Positions 7,865-16,151 of a stretch of DNA of 35,404 nt are shown here, piece after piece (the stretch's first letter is position 1; each line of letters opens with the position of its first letter). The notes beneath the pieces were generated by a model, which was not told the DNA's origin, ran no database searches, and saw nothing but the letters and a program-made list of their open reading frames with translations. Origin of the DNA: an uncultured Collinsella sp. (GTDB lineage: Bacteria > Actinomycetota > Coriobacteriia > Coriobacteriales > Coriobacteriaceae); NCBI GenBank assembly GCA_958427975.1, contig CAUAEH010000018.1, forward strand, positions 1 to 35,404, given 5' to 3'. Position numbers and translations under genes: made by a program.

Positions 7865-9814
7865 CTAGAGTTCGCAGGCAACCTTGTAGCCGTCGCCGAT
7901 GGCGTCGCGAATGTTGCCGCACGTGTTGGCGTCACCCAACACGTGGGTGGCAACACCGGCAGCGGCAAGGTCGTCGGCCAACTTGGTATTGGGACGATAG
8001 CCCATGGCAAGCACCAGCGTATCGGCATCGGCGATGGTGTGGACCTCGCCATCCTTCTCGTAGCTGATGGCGTCCTCGGTAATCTCGGTCACCTTGGCCT
8101 CGGTCAGCACGTGGACGCCCTTTGAGAGCATGCGCGTGATGAGCACCGCGCGACCGGCGCCGCCCTCGTTGGCGGCGAGCGTCTTGGTCATCTCGATAAC
8201 GGTGACATCGCGATTGGCCGGCGACAGGTCGTTGACCAGCGGGGCCAGGTAATCTGCCGTCTCGCAACCGACGGTGCCGCCGCCCACGATGACGATCTTC
8301 TTGCCCGGGAAAGCCTTGCCACCCAGTAGGTCGTCAGCCGTCATAACCTGCTTAAAGCCCTGCATGAAGGCCGGAGCGATGGGCTCGGCGCCATAAGCCA
8401 GGACGACCTCGTAGCCCGCGTAGTCACGCTGAATGTCCTCGGCAGTAAGCTCGGTACCAAAGACGCACTTCACGCCCGACTCGGCCAGACGACGATACTG
8501 ATACTTGATCACGCGGGTGAGTTCCTGCTTTGCCGGCGGAACGGCTGCGATGCGCATCTCGCCGCCCGGCTCATCCTGCTTGTCCACGAGCACCACGTTA
8601 TGGCCGCGCTTGGCGGCAATGTAGGCTGCCTCCATGCCCGCAGGACCAGCGCCCACAACCAGTACGTTCTTGGCCTCGGCGACAGGCTCGTAGCCGGCCT
8701 CGTCGCGCTCAACATCGGGGTTGACGGTGCAGGAGATGCGCTTGCCAAACATAATGCCGTTCAGGCAGCGCAGACAGCCAATGCAGGGGCGGATGTCGTC
8801 GGCGTTGCCGGCAGCGGCCTTGTTGCAGAACTCGGCATCGCACAGATTGGCGCGGCCCATCATGCAGATGTCGGCAGCGCCGTCCTCGATCAGCTCCTCG
8901 GCGATCCAGGCCTCGTTGATGCGGCCGACGGTGGCGACGGGAATGTTGACGTGCTTTTTAATCTCGCGCGAGCAGGCGGCGTGCGAGGCCTGCTGGGTAC
9001 CGGCAGCGGGAATCGCAGAGCCGCGCTTGATGGTGGTACCGCCCGACACATGAATCATGTCGACACCGGCCTTCTCCAGGCGACGCGAGACGTAGATCAT
9101 GTCGTTGAGGGTCAGGCCGCCATCGGTGTACTCATCGCCCGAAATGCGGACGTCGATGATAAAGTCCTTGCCGCAGCGCTCGCGAATCTCGGCGATGACC
9201 TCGAGCAGGAAGCGCATGCGGGCGTCGAGCGAGCCGCCGTACTCGTCGGTACGCTTGTTGTAGAGCGGAGTCAAAAAGCCGCCGAGCATGCCGTGGGCGT
9301 GTGCCGCATGGACTTCAACGCCATCGACGCCAGCCTTCTGCATACGCACGGCAGCGTCGCCAAACTGATGCGTGAGCTCGTGAATCTCGTCGACCGTGAT
9401 GGGGCGCGGTGCCTCGCGGGCGTAAGACGGGCCCACAAAGGACGGAGCGATCAGGCGCGGCGTGCCCGGAATGTTAAAGGCCATGTAGGCGGGATGGAAG
9501 AGCTGCGGCATGATCTTGCAGCCATACTCGTGGACGGCCGCGGCGAGCTTTTCCCAGCCGGGGATAAACGTGTCGTCGTAGCAGCACATATCACCCGGCA
9601 GATAGGTATAGGTGGGCTCGACCGTCACGACCTCGGTGATGATGAGGCCCACGCCGCCCTTGGCGCGGGCACGGTAATGATCGACCAAGTCGTCGGTCAC
9701 ATAGCCATGATCGGCCAGGTTGGTGGACACCGGCGGCATAAAGACGCGGTTCTTGACCTCGGTTGTACCGACCTTGATCGGGCTAAAGAGCATCGGGTAG
9801 GCAGAGGACTCCAT
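7865..9814 (-). CDS. NADH:flavin oxidoreductase, dienoyl-CoA reductase/OYE type
   Basis: 649 residues from the ATG at 9814, which follows an AAAGGAAG ribosome binding site. The N-terminal half is an FMN TIM barrel of the old-yellow-enzyme family (SPIKVGTTEVKNRVFMPP near residue 10; HAAHAHGMLGGFLTPLYNKR near 178 with the catalytic His pair). A Cys cluster (RPCIGCLRCLNG, then ISCTVNP, about 340-360) binds a 4Fe-4S centre. The C-terminal half has an FAD/NAD Rossmann motif (VLVVGAGPAGMEAAYIA, near 385) and a second NAD site (IVIVGGGTVGCE). The family includes 2,4-dienoyl-CoA reductases, enoate and steroid/bile-acid enone reductases (BaiCD/BaiH type); the substrate here is not known. It stands alone with its own terminator. 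Confidence 0.9.
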   Translation of the reverse strand: MESSAYPMLFSPIKVGTTEVKNRVFMPPVSTNLADHGYVTDDLVDHYRARAKGGVGLIITEVVTVEPTYTYLPGDMCCYDDTFIPGWEKLAAAVHEYGCKIMPQLFHPAYMAFNIPGTPRLIAPSFVGPSYAREAPRPITVDEIHELTHQFGDAAVRMQKAGVDGVEVHAAHAHGMLGGFLTPLYNKRTDEYGGSLDARMRFLLEVIAEIRERCGKDFIIDVRISGDEYTDGGLTLNDMIYVSRRLEKAGVDMIHVSGGTTIKRGSAIPAAGTQQASHAACSREIKKHVNIPVATVGRINEAWIAEELIEDGAADICMMGRANLCDAEFCNKAAAGNADDIRPCIGCLRCLNGIMFGKRISCTVNPDVERDEAGYEPVAEAKNVLVVGAGPAGMEAAYIAAKRGHNVVLVDKQDEPGGEMRIAAVPPAKQELTRVIKYQYRRLAESGVKCVFGTELTAEDIQRDYAGYEVVLAYGAEPIAPAFMQGFKQVMTADDLLGGKAFPGKKIVIVGGGTVGCETADYLAPLVNDLSPANRDVTVIEMTKTLAANEGGAGRAVLITRMLSKGVHVLTEAKVTEITEDAISYEKDGEVHTIADADTLVLAMGYRPNTKLADDLAAAGVATHVLGDANTCGNIRDAIGDGYKVACEL

Positions 9815-9926
9815 ACAGACTTCCTTTCGTTTGAGCCGCTCGGCGGCAGTTGCTAACGTACTTATCGTATCAGCAACCGCCGCGTCCGTACCCGCTCGCA
9901 CTCCCCCGCCTTTAATCCAATCCCCA

Positions 9927-9995
9927 CAAAAAGTTGCGGTGGAATACGGAGTAGATAAGGCCTTTGACAGCCAAAACAGTCCGTATTCCACCGCA
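9927..9995 (-). terminator. Rho-independent terminator of the GltD-like gene
   Basis: TGCGGTGGAATACGGA (9935-9950) and TCCGTATTCCACCGCA (9980-9995) are perfect 16-bp complements around a 29-nt loop. Read leftward, the stem is followed by a T-run (9928-9932), so it terminates the gene ending at 10015 and insulates the OYE-type gene. Confidence 0.8.
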
Positions 9996-10014
9996 GCTGA
10001 TGGGCGGGATGGAG

Positions 10015-11232
10015 TTAGAGGCCCAGGTAGGCAATCATACCTTCGACGGCGAGTTTGGCACCAGCTACGGCATGAACCACGGTGAGCGGGCCGTTGACCA
10101 CGTCGCCGGCGGCAAAGACGCCAGGCACGGTAGTCATGCCATACTCGTCGACCGAAAGCAGGCCGCGATGGTCGGTCTCCAGACCGCCCGTTGTAAGCAC
10201 GAGCTTGTCCTTGGGCACTTGAGACGCCGCAATCACAACCGTGTCGGCGGACACGTGGTCGAGTTCTTCCTCGTAGCCCACCACGTTGTTGTCCTCGTCA
10301 AAGATAGCCGTCTCGAACACCGGACCGTTGTCGTCGATGGCGCAGATCGCCTTGCCGCACACAATCTCGGCACCGTCAAGCTCGGTCAGCTCCACCTCGT
10401 CATCGATGGCAGAGATATGGCACGATCGGGCGTACACGGTAACCTTGCGAGCACCCGAGCGCAGGGCCGTGCGGGCAACATCCATGGCCACATTGCCGGC
10501 GCCGATAACCGCCACGTTCTGCCCGATCGCCACGCTCGTGGGGTCAACGAGGTAGTCGATGCCAAACAGCACGTTGCCGCGCGACTCGCCGGGAATACCC
10601 AGCTTTCGAGCTCGCCAGGTACCAGTACCGACAAAGACCGCATCGTAGCCGTCGCGCAGCAGGTCGTCGATATGCAGCGCGCCACCGATGGTGGTCGAGG
10701 GGCGCACGCGCACGCCAAGCGAGCACATCACATGACGGTACTTTTGCACGAGCGCACGGGGCAGGCGGAACTCGGGGATACCGTATTCCAGCACACCGCC
10801 GATCTCGGGCCGCTGCTCAAAAACAGTGACGGCGCAACCCAGCTGCGCCATCTTAATTGCCACGGTAATGCCGGCTGGGCCGGAGCCGACCACGGCGACC
10901 TGCTTGCCGCGCGACGGCGCGGGTCTCCACTCTTTGCGGTCCAAATACGCCGTGGAGATATAGTTCTCGATGCTCGAGAAATGCACGGGTGTGCCCTTGC
11001 GGCCCTGGATGCAAGCACCCTCGCACTGGCCCGAATGGTTGCACACCACGGAGCAGACCGCGCTCATGGGATTGTTCTGGAACAGCAGCTCGCCCGCCTC
11101 TTGCAGACGGCGCTGCTTAAAGAGGTCGATAACCTGCGGAATGGGCGTCTGCACCGGACAGCCCTTTATTTGACAGAACGCCTTTTTGCAGCCCAGACAG
11201 CGATTTGCTTCCTCAACGATGTGGATAGCCAC
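10015..11232 (-). CDS. GltD-like NAD(P)H-dependent Fe-S/FAD oxidoreductase
   Basis: 405 residues, related to the glutamate synthase small subunit, NfnB/SudA and the N-terminal part of dihydropyrimidine dehydrogenase. The N-terminus has two Cys clusters for 4Fe-4S centres (CLGCKKAFCQIKGCP, residues 12-26; CSVVCNHSGQCEGAC, about 60-74). An FAD site follows (VAVVGSGPAGITVAIKMAQ, about 112) and an NAD(P) site (VAVIGAGNVAMDVARTAL, about 243). A final AAGDVVNGPLTVVHAVAGAK segment is the FAD-ribityl motif. It is slightly shorter than GltD (about 450-490). No large glutamate synthase subunit is nearby, so it may pass electrons to another partner. Its transcript ends at the hairpin at 9927-9995. Confidence 0.88.
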   Translation of the reverse strand: MAIHIVEEANRCLGCKKAFCQIKGCPVQTPIPQVIDLFKQRRLQEAGELLFQNNPMSAVCSVVCNHSGQCEGACIQGRKGTPVHFSSIENYISTAYLDRKEWRPAPSRGKQVAVVGSGPAGITVAIKMAQLGCAVTVFEQRPEIGGVLEYGIPEFRLPRALVQKYRHVMCSLGVRVRPSTTIGGALHIDDLLRDGYDAVFVGTGTWRARKLGIPGESRGNVLFGIDYLVDPTSVAIGQNVAVIGAGNVAMDVARTALRSGARKVTVYARSCHISAIDDEVELTELDGAEIVCGKAICAIDDNGPVFETAIFDEDNNVVGYEEELDHVSADTVVIAASQVPKDKLVLTTGGLETDHRGLLSVDEYGMTTVPGVFAAGDVVNGPLTVVHAVAGAKLAVEGMIAYLGL

Positions 11233-11401
11233 GCTATTCCCCTCTATCGACCTGGACGAAATCGGCTTCTTAAACCAATTTGCCCGAATTTATAACCATA
11301 GATACGTCAACAGTGCGGAAAAGGGCACCGAAAAGCATCTCACAAACGCGCAGTAGCAACCCTTCCCTCGCACGGAGCCACTGTGCAGCCCCGTCATCGA
11401 G

Positions 11402-11437
11402 ATCAAAAGATTCGCCACCCCTACGAATGGCGAATCT
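11402..11437 (-). terminator. Terminator of the uxa operon
   Basis: AGATTCGCCA (11408-11417) and TGGCGAATCT (11428-11437) form a 10-bp stem with a 10-nt loop; read leftward it is followed by a TTTTG run. It starts 2 nt after the uxaA stop codon, so it ends the galacturonate operon. Confidence 0.8.
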
Positions 11438-11439
11438 CC

Positions 11440-12924
11440 CTACAGGCAGACGCCGTCTTTCCAGATACTGATCTCGTGGCAGCCGCGGCGCTCGGCACTC
11501 GTTAGCTTACCGCTCGCTGTATCCAGTACCAGCTGATACAGGTCGCGAGCAGCCTCGTCGAGTGTGCGTTCGCCTGTGGCAATCACGCCGGCGTTAAAGT
11601 CCATCCAGTTGGCCTTGTGGTCGCACAGACGCTGATTGGTGAACACCTTGAGGGTGGGCGCCGGTGCACCAAACGGCGTGCCGCGTCCAGTCGAGAACAG
11701 AATCACGTGACAGCCAGCAGCCGTCAACGCCGTGGTGGATACCATGTCGTTGCCCGGGCCGCACAGCATGTTCAGGCCATGCTTGGTGACCTGACCGGCA
11801 TACGGCAGCACGTCGACGATGGGTGCGGAGCCGCCCTTTTGCACGCAGCCGCAACTCTTGTCCTCGAGCGTGGTGATGCCACCGTCCTTGTTACCGGGAC
11901 TCGGGTTCTCGTAGACCACCTCACCATGGCTAATAAAGTAATCCTTAAAACCGTTAAGCATGTCGGAGGCAGCGTTAAAGACCTGCTCGTTCTCGCAGCG
12001 ATCGAGCAGGATGCTCTCCGCGCCAAACATCTCGGGCACTTCGGTGAGCACCGACGTGCCACCGCGGGCGACGACCATATCGCTCACGCGACCGATCGTA
12101 GGGTTGGCGGTAATACCCGAAAGACCGTCGGAGCCGCCGCACTTAAGACCAATAACCAGCTCGGAGGCCGGAATGGGCTCACGCTTGGCTTGCTTGGCAA
12201 GATCTGCCAGCTCGGACAGAATCTTGTGGCCCTCGATCTGCTCGTCGGCCACATCCTGGCAGGTGAGAAAACGAACGCGCTCGTGATCGAAGTCACCGAG
12301 CTCGTCGAGCACCTGCTGATGCGTGCAGTTCTCGCAACCGAGCGACAAGAACAGCACGCCCGCAGCGTTTGCGTGACGCGACAGTGCCACCAGCAGACGA
12401 CGGGTCTGGGCATGGTCGGCGCCGGTCTGTGAGCAACCGAACGGATGCGGGAAGTAATAGACGCCCTCCAACGAGCCCTCGACCAGGTCCTGAGCCTGCT
12501 CGCACATGGCACGAGCGACTTCGTTGACGCAACCGACGGTGGGAATGATCCAAAGCTCATTGCGCGTGGCGGCACGACCGTCGGCACGGCGGAAGCCCAT
12601 AAAGGTCTCGGCCTCGACCGGCTCAACGACCGGATGTGTCGGATTGTAGGTGTACTCGACCTCACCCGAGAGGTTGGTCTTCACGTTGTGCGTGTGCAGC
12701 CACTGGCCGGGCTGAATGTCCTTCGTCACGTGACCGATGGGAAGACCGTACTTGACGACATCCTCACCGGCTGCAATGGCGCGCACGGCCATCTTGTGGC
12801 CCTGCGGGATATCCTCCGCGGCAACGACCTCGCCCACGCCGGGAACCTCGACGGCAGCACCCTTGGCGAGCGGCGACAGCGCAACGATGACGTTGTCGGC
12901 CGGATTGATCTGGATAGTGTTCAT
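11440..12924 (-). CDS. uxaA: Altronate dehydratase
   Basis: 494 residues, the length of full UxaA with a small N-terminal SAF domain (about residues 1-95, with GHKMAVRAIAAGEDVVKYG) fused to the catalytic D-altronate dehydratase/galactarate dehydratase region (LWIIPTVGCVNEVAR near 123; FPHPFGCSQTGADH near 158; GLKCGGSDGLSGITANP near 260; GCGVQKGG-like Cys motif near 355; LLCGPGNDM near 390). It removes water from D-altronate to give 2-keto-3-deoxy-D-gluconate, with an iron centre. It is the last gene of the operon uxaC-transporter-uxaB-uxaA and is directly followed by a terminator. Confidence 0.92.
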   Translation of the reverse strand: MNTIQINPADNVIVALSPLAKGAAVEVPGVGEVVAAEDIPQGHKMAVRAIAAGEDVVKYGLPIGHVTKDIQPGQWLHTHNVKTNLSGEVEYTYNPTHPVVEPVEAETFMGFRRADGRAATRNELWIIPTVGCVNEVARAMCEQAQDLVEGSLEGVYYFPHPFGCSQTGADHAQTRRLLVALSRHANAAGVLFLSLGCENCTHQQVLDELGDFDHERVRFLTCQDVADEQIEGHKILSELADLAKQAKREPIPASELVIGLKCGGSDGLSGITANPTIGRVSDMVVARGGTSVLTEVPEMFGAESILLDRCENEQVFNAASDMLNGFKDYFISHGEVVYENPSPGNKDGGITTLEDKSCGCVQKGGSAPIVDVLPYAGQVTKHGLNMLCGPGNDMVSTTALTAAGCHVILFSTGRGTPFGAPAPTLKVFTNQRLCDHKANWMDFNAGVIATGERTLDEAARDLYQLVLDTASGKLTSAERRGCHEISIWKDGVCL

Positions 12925-12966
12925 TACAAAGAGTCCTAACCCTACAGGTTGAGCAGAAGTCGAGTG

Positions 12967-12992
12967 ACGCCCGCCAGTTACCCGGCGGGCGT
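12967..12992. repeat. Hairpin between uxaB and uxaA
   Basis: ACGCCCGCC (12967-12975) pairs with GGCGGGCGT (12984-12992), 8-nt loop, without a T-run. It lies in the 78-nt gap between two genes of the same operon. It may stabilise the 3' end of the upstream mRNA segment or reduce expression of uxaA relative to uxaB. Confidence 0.55.
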
Positions 12993-13002
12993 ACAGAAGG
13001 AT

Positions 13003-14517
13003 TTAGGCCTGAGCGTTCGCGAACGCCTGCTTGACGCCCTCGGAGCGCACGACGGCGAGAGCGTTGACGACAAACTCCTCCAGGCCGGCGATCTGCGTAA
13101 GATCCTCGCCCCACATTTGCTCGTTGGAGAGCACATCGTGCACCAGCTCGGCGTCGTCGGCGCCGGCGTGAGCAGCGTAGAAGTCGAGCACAAAGGCGTC
13201 GTCCTGAGCGGTGTACTCGGTGCCGTCGGAGCGACGCAGGTGCAGGCCGTCGCCCTCGCGGGACACGAGCTCCTGCGTGTAGAAGGAGATGAGCGTGGCC
13301 AGGCTCGTCGCCAGGCACTTGGGCAGGTTGCCGGTCTCGGCAGCGTAGTCCTTGAGCGTAGGCAGGTCGCGGGCACGCCACTTAGCCGTGGAGTTGAGGC
13401 AGATGGAGAGCAGCGCGTGGTCGATAAACGGGTTGTCGAAGCGGTTCTCAACAGCGGCGGCAAAGGCCTTGCAGTCCTCGACATCCAGGTCGGCGGCAAG
13501 CGTCGGAATGACCTCGTCGTAGAGCATGGTGTTCATGAAGCCACGAACAGTCTCGTCGTGCATGCAGTCGCGCACGATATCAAAGCCGGCAACCCAGGAA
13601 CCCGGAACAAAGGCGGTGTGGGCGCCGTTGAGGATGCGGACCTTGCGCTTCTTGTACGGGGTGACGTCGGGGGTCACAAAGACACCCGGCAGACCGGCCT
13701 TCACGAAGGGCAGACGCTCCTTGAGCGACTCGTCACCCTGGATGCCCCACATCTGGAAGGGCTCGCGCACGGCCAAGAACGGATCCTCATAGCCCAAGCG
13801 CTCGACCACGGCAGCGGCCTCCTTGGGATCGCGGATGCGACCCGGAACGATGGTGTCGACGAGCGTGGTGCAGACGGTGCAGTCGTTGGCCATCCACTGC
13901 GAAAACTCGTCCTCCCAGCCCCAGTCGCTCACGTACTGGTTCATAATGCGCAGCAGCTCCTCGCCGTTATGGTCGATGAGCTCGCAGGCGAGCACGATGA
14001 CGCCCGGCTTGCCGGCAGCCCAGCGGGCATGGAGCACCTGGGCAAGCTTGGCAGGGAAGCTCGCGGGGGGCATGTCGTCGGCCTTGCAGGACGGATCGTA
14101 GGCGATACCGGCCTCGGTGGTGTTGGAGACGATAATCTCCAGGTCGTCGGAAACGGCGACCTCCATCATGGCACGGTAGTCAGCCTCGCGATACGGATTG
14201 AGGCAACGGCTGCAGGCGCTGATCACGCGGGAATCGTCAACCGTGTCACCGTTCTCCTTGCCGCGCACCAGTACGGTGTACAGGCCATCCTGGGCATTGA
14301 TACCATCGGCGAAATCGAAGGCGCCGCTGATGGGCTGCACCATGACGACCTTGCCGTTCCAACCGGTGGCCTCGTTGCCCATAACGAAGAAACGATCGAC
14401 GAAGGCGCGCAGGAAATTGCCCTCGCCAAACTGCAGGACCTTCTCGGGGGCGTCCTTAGGCAGCACGTAGCCCTCGTAGCCGATCTTCTCGAGCGTCTCG
14501 TAGCTGATGTTATTCAT
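13003..14517 (-). CDS. uxaB: Tagaturonate reductase
   Basis: 504 residues, a member of the polyol-specific/mannitol dehydrogenase family (UxaB/MtlD/UxuB). The N-terminus carries the nucleotide-binding FGEGNFLRAFVDRF motif (about residues 29-42), and the substrate-site region follows in WVAGFDIVRDCMHDETVRGFM and the ENRFDNPFIDHALLSICLNS segment (about 365-385), whose N, H and K-adjacent residues are conserved in the family. It reduces D-tagaturonate with NADH to D-altronate. UxuB (fructuronate reductase) is the nearest alternative; pairing with UxaA rather than UxuA favours UxaB. It lies between the transporter and uxaA, each separated by about 80 nt containing a hairpin. Confidence 0.9.
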   Translation of the reverse strand: MNNISYETLEKIGYEGYVLPKDAPEKVLQFGEGNFLRAFVDRFFVMGNEATGWNGKVVMVQPISGAFDFADGINAQDGLYTVLVRGKENGDTVDDSRVISACSRCLNPYREADYRAMMEVAVSDDLEIIVSNTTEAGIAYDPSCKADDMPPASFPAKLAQVLHARWAAGKPGVIVLACELIDHNGEELLRIMNQYVSDWGWEDEFSQWMANDCTVCTTLVDTIVPGRIRDPKEAAAVVERLGYEDPFLAVREPFQMWGIQGDESLKERLPFVKAGLPGVFVTPDVTPYKKRKVRILNGAHTAFVPGSWVAGFDIVRDCMHDETVRGFMNTMLYDEVIPTLAADLDVEDCKAFAAAVENRFDNPFIDHALLSICLNSTAKWRARDLPTLKDYAAETGNLPKCLATSLATLISFYTQELVSREGDGLHLRRSDGTEYTAQDDAFVLDFYAAHAGADDAELVHDVLSNEQMWGEDLTQIAGLEEFVVNALAVVRSEGVKQAFANAQA

Positions 14518-14541
14518 AGAGGTTTTCCTCTCAACTCAAGT

Positions 14542-14566
14542 CCCGGTACGGCATCGCCGCACCGGG
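14542..14566. repeat. Hairpin between transporter gene and uxaB
   Basis: CCCGGTACGGC (14542-14552) pairs with GCCGCACCGGG (14556-14566) with one mismatch and a 3-nt loop; no T-run follows. Like the hairpin before uxaA, it sits in an intra-operon gap and could tune mRNA stability or partial read-through. Confidence 0.55.
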
Positions 14567-14595
14567 TTGCATTCATGATTTTTCAAGCAGCGGGG

Positions 14596-16101
14596 CTATT
14601 TATCGATCGTCTCGATAGTGCTCTCGCCGATCTTGCCGCGCTCCCAGCGACCATTCGACAGGTCGTTGGAAATGGAATTGAACTTCTTCTCGGTAATGTC
14701 GTAGAGAGCGAAGATGATCAAGGCTGCCACCAGAAGGGCGCAAGCGGGATAAATCGTCAGAGCGCCCTTGATGCCAAGCAGCGTGGCGGCCGTCTGGGGC
14801 TTATTTGCCACATATCCGGTAAGGGCAAGGATGCCGCCAGAAATGATCGCAGCAAGGGATTGCGCAAGCTTACGAGAAAAGTTGAACGCGGCGTAGGTCG
14901 TACCCTCCTTGCGGATTCCCGTGTGCCATTCACCGTAATCGATAACATCGGAAACCAGGTTCCAGGTGATACCGTTGGGGATGGCAAGCGCGACGTAGCC
15001 GATGGTGACGAAGATGATGAACGTCACGGTATTGGTCGGCAGGATGAAGTTGAGGCCGTTTGCCACAGCGCCGACGATAAAACAGGCGACGCACGTGCGC
15101 TTCTTGCCAAAATGCTTGACGAGCGTCGGGATGGCGAGAATGGCGACAACCGACGTTCCGATCATGATGCCGTTGACAATGGGCTGCAACGCGATGTTAC
15201 CCAGGTTGTACTGGCAGAAATACACCATCATGGTGTTGTTGGTATTCATGGCCGAGATGGTAAACAGCGTAAGCAGGATAACTGCTCCCAGGTTCTTGTT
15301 GGTGAAAACGACCTTGAAATACGTGCTGAATGCGCTCGACTTCTTGCCGGCCTTTCCCGCAGCCTTCTCCTCGGCCTGTCGATCGATACGGATATGCTCG
15401 CGCGTTCCCAAAAAGCAGATGGCGAATCCGGCGATGCCACACAGTCCCATGACGACAGCTGCAATCGTATAGCCGTGCGGATTGCCGTCGAGCGTGTCGC
15501 CACCCGCAAAGAACAGGACCAATGGGATGAACGCTACGCCCGTGATGAGCTGTGCGCAAAGCGAACCGGCCTGGCGCGTTGACGCCATGTGCGCGCGGTC
15601 ATCGACGTCACGCGTCATTACCGTGGCCAGAGATCCGTACGGCACGTTGGTGAAGCTGTATACGACGCCCCAGATCATGTAAGTTATCAGCGCATAGGCA
15701 ATTTTACCTGCCATGGGAATATCGGGCGCAGTGAAGGTCACCACGGTTAGAACGGCAAGGATCACGGCCGAAACCATCATGACCGGACGAAACCGACCGT
15801 GCTTGCCAATCTTCTTTCTACCGTCGACGAATGCACCGGCAATCGGGTCCATGAACGCATCGAAAATCTTGGTGACGGCGAAAATCAGGCTCACTACGCC
15901 TGGCGAAATCAGACAGATGTCAGTGTAGAACTTGGTCAGATAGGCTTGACCAAGATCGAACATGAATCCATTGCCCAAATCGCCAAAGCCATAGCAGATT
16001 TTCTCACGCCAGCTCAGCTTGATATCCTGCGAGCTCTGCATAGATCTCGAATCCGCCTGAGCAGACACGATCTGCTCGTTTTTCTGTTGCCCTGTTCCCA
16101 T
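14596..16101 (-). CDS. GPH-family uronide/glycoside cation symporter
   Basis: 501 residues from the ATG at 16101, which has a GGGAGGG ribosome binding site. It has about 12 membrane helices and the marks of the glycoside-pentoside-hexuronide family: KICYGFGDLGNGFMFDL at the first helix, then FDAFMDPIAGAFVDGRKKIGKHGRFRPVMM (the DP...GxxxDR and KxGxxRP loop, about residues 78-107). It should import galacturonate (or galacturonides) with a cation. The N-terminus has an extra hydrophilic extension of about 30 residues and the protein ends in a cytoplasmic tail. It sits 50 nt downstream of uxaC in the uronate operon, which supports the substrate assignment. Confidence 0.88.
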   Translation of the reverse strand: MGTGQQKNEQIVSAQADSRSMQSSQDIKLSWREKICYGFGDLGNGFMFDLGQAYLTKFYTDICLISPGVVSLIFAVTKIFDAFMDPIAGAFVDGRKKIGKHGRFRPVMMVSAVILAVLTVVTFTAPDIPMAGKIAYALITYMIWGVVYSFTNVPYGSLATVMTRDVDDRAHMASTRQAGSLCAQLITGVAFIPLVLFFAGGDTLDGNPHGYTIAAVVMGLCGIAGFAICFLGTREHIRIDRQAEEKAAGKAGKKSSAFSTYFKVVFTNKNLGAVILLTLFTISAMNTNNTMMVYFCQYNLGNIALQPIVNGIMIGTSVVAILAIPTLVKHFGKKRTCVACFIVGAVANGLNFILPTNTVTFIIFVTIGYVALAIPNGITWNLVSDVIDYGEWHTGIRKEGTTYAAFNFSRKLAQSLAAIISGGILALTGYVANKPQTAATLLGIKGALTIYPACALLVAALIIFALYDITEKKFNSISNDLSNGRWERGKIGESTIETIDK

Positions 16102-16151
16102 ATGGTCCCTCCCCTTTGCAACCGATTTCACCAATCGGAGCACATACAGAT

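Noticed and set aside
12949..15582. 877-codon plus-strand open frame
   Set aside because: Antisense shadow of uxaB and the GPH transporter; low-complexity translation.
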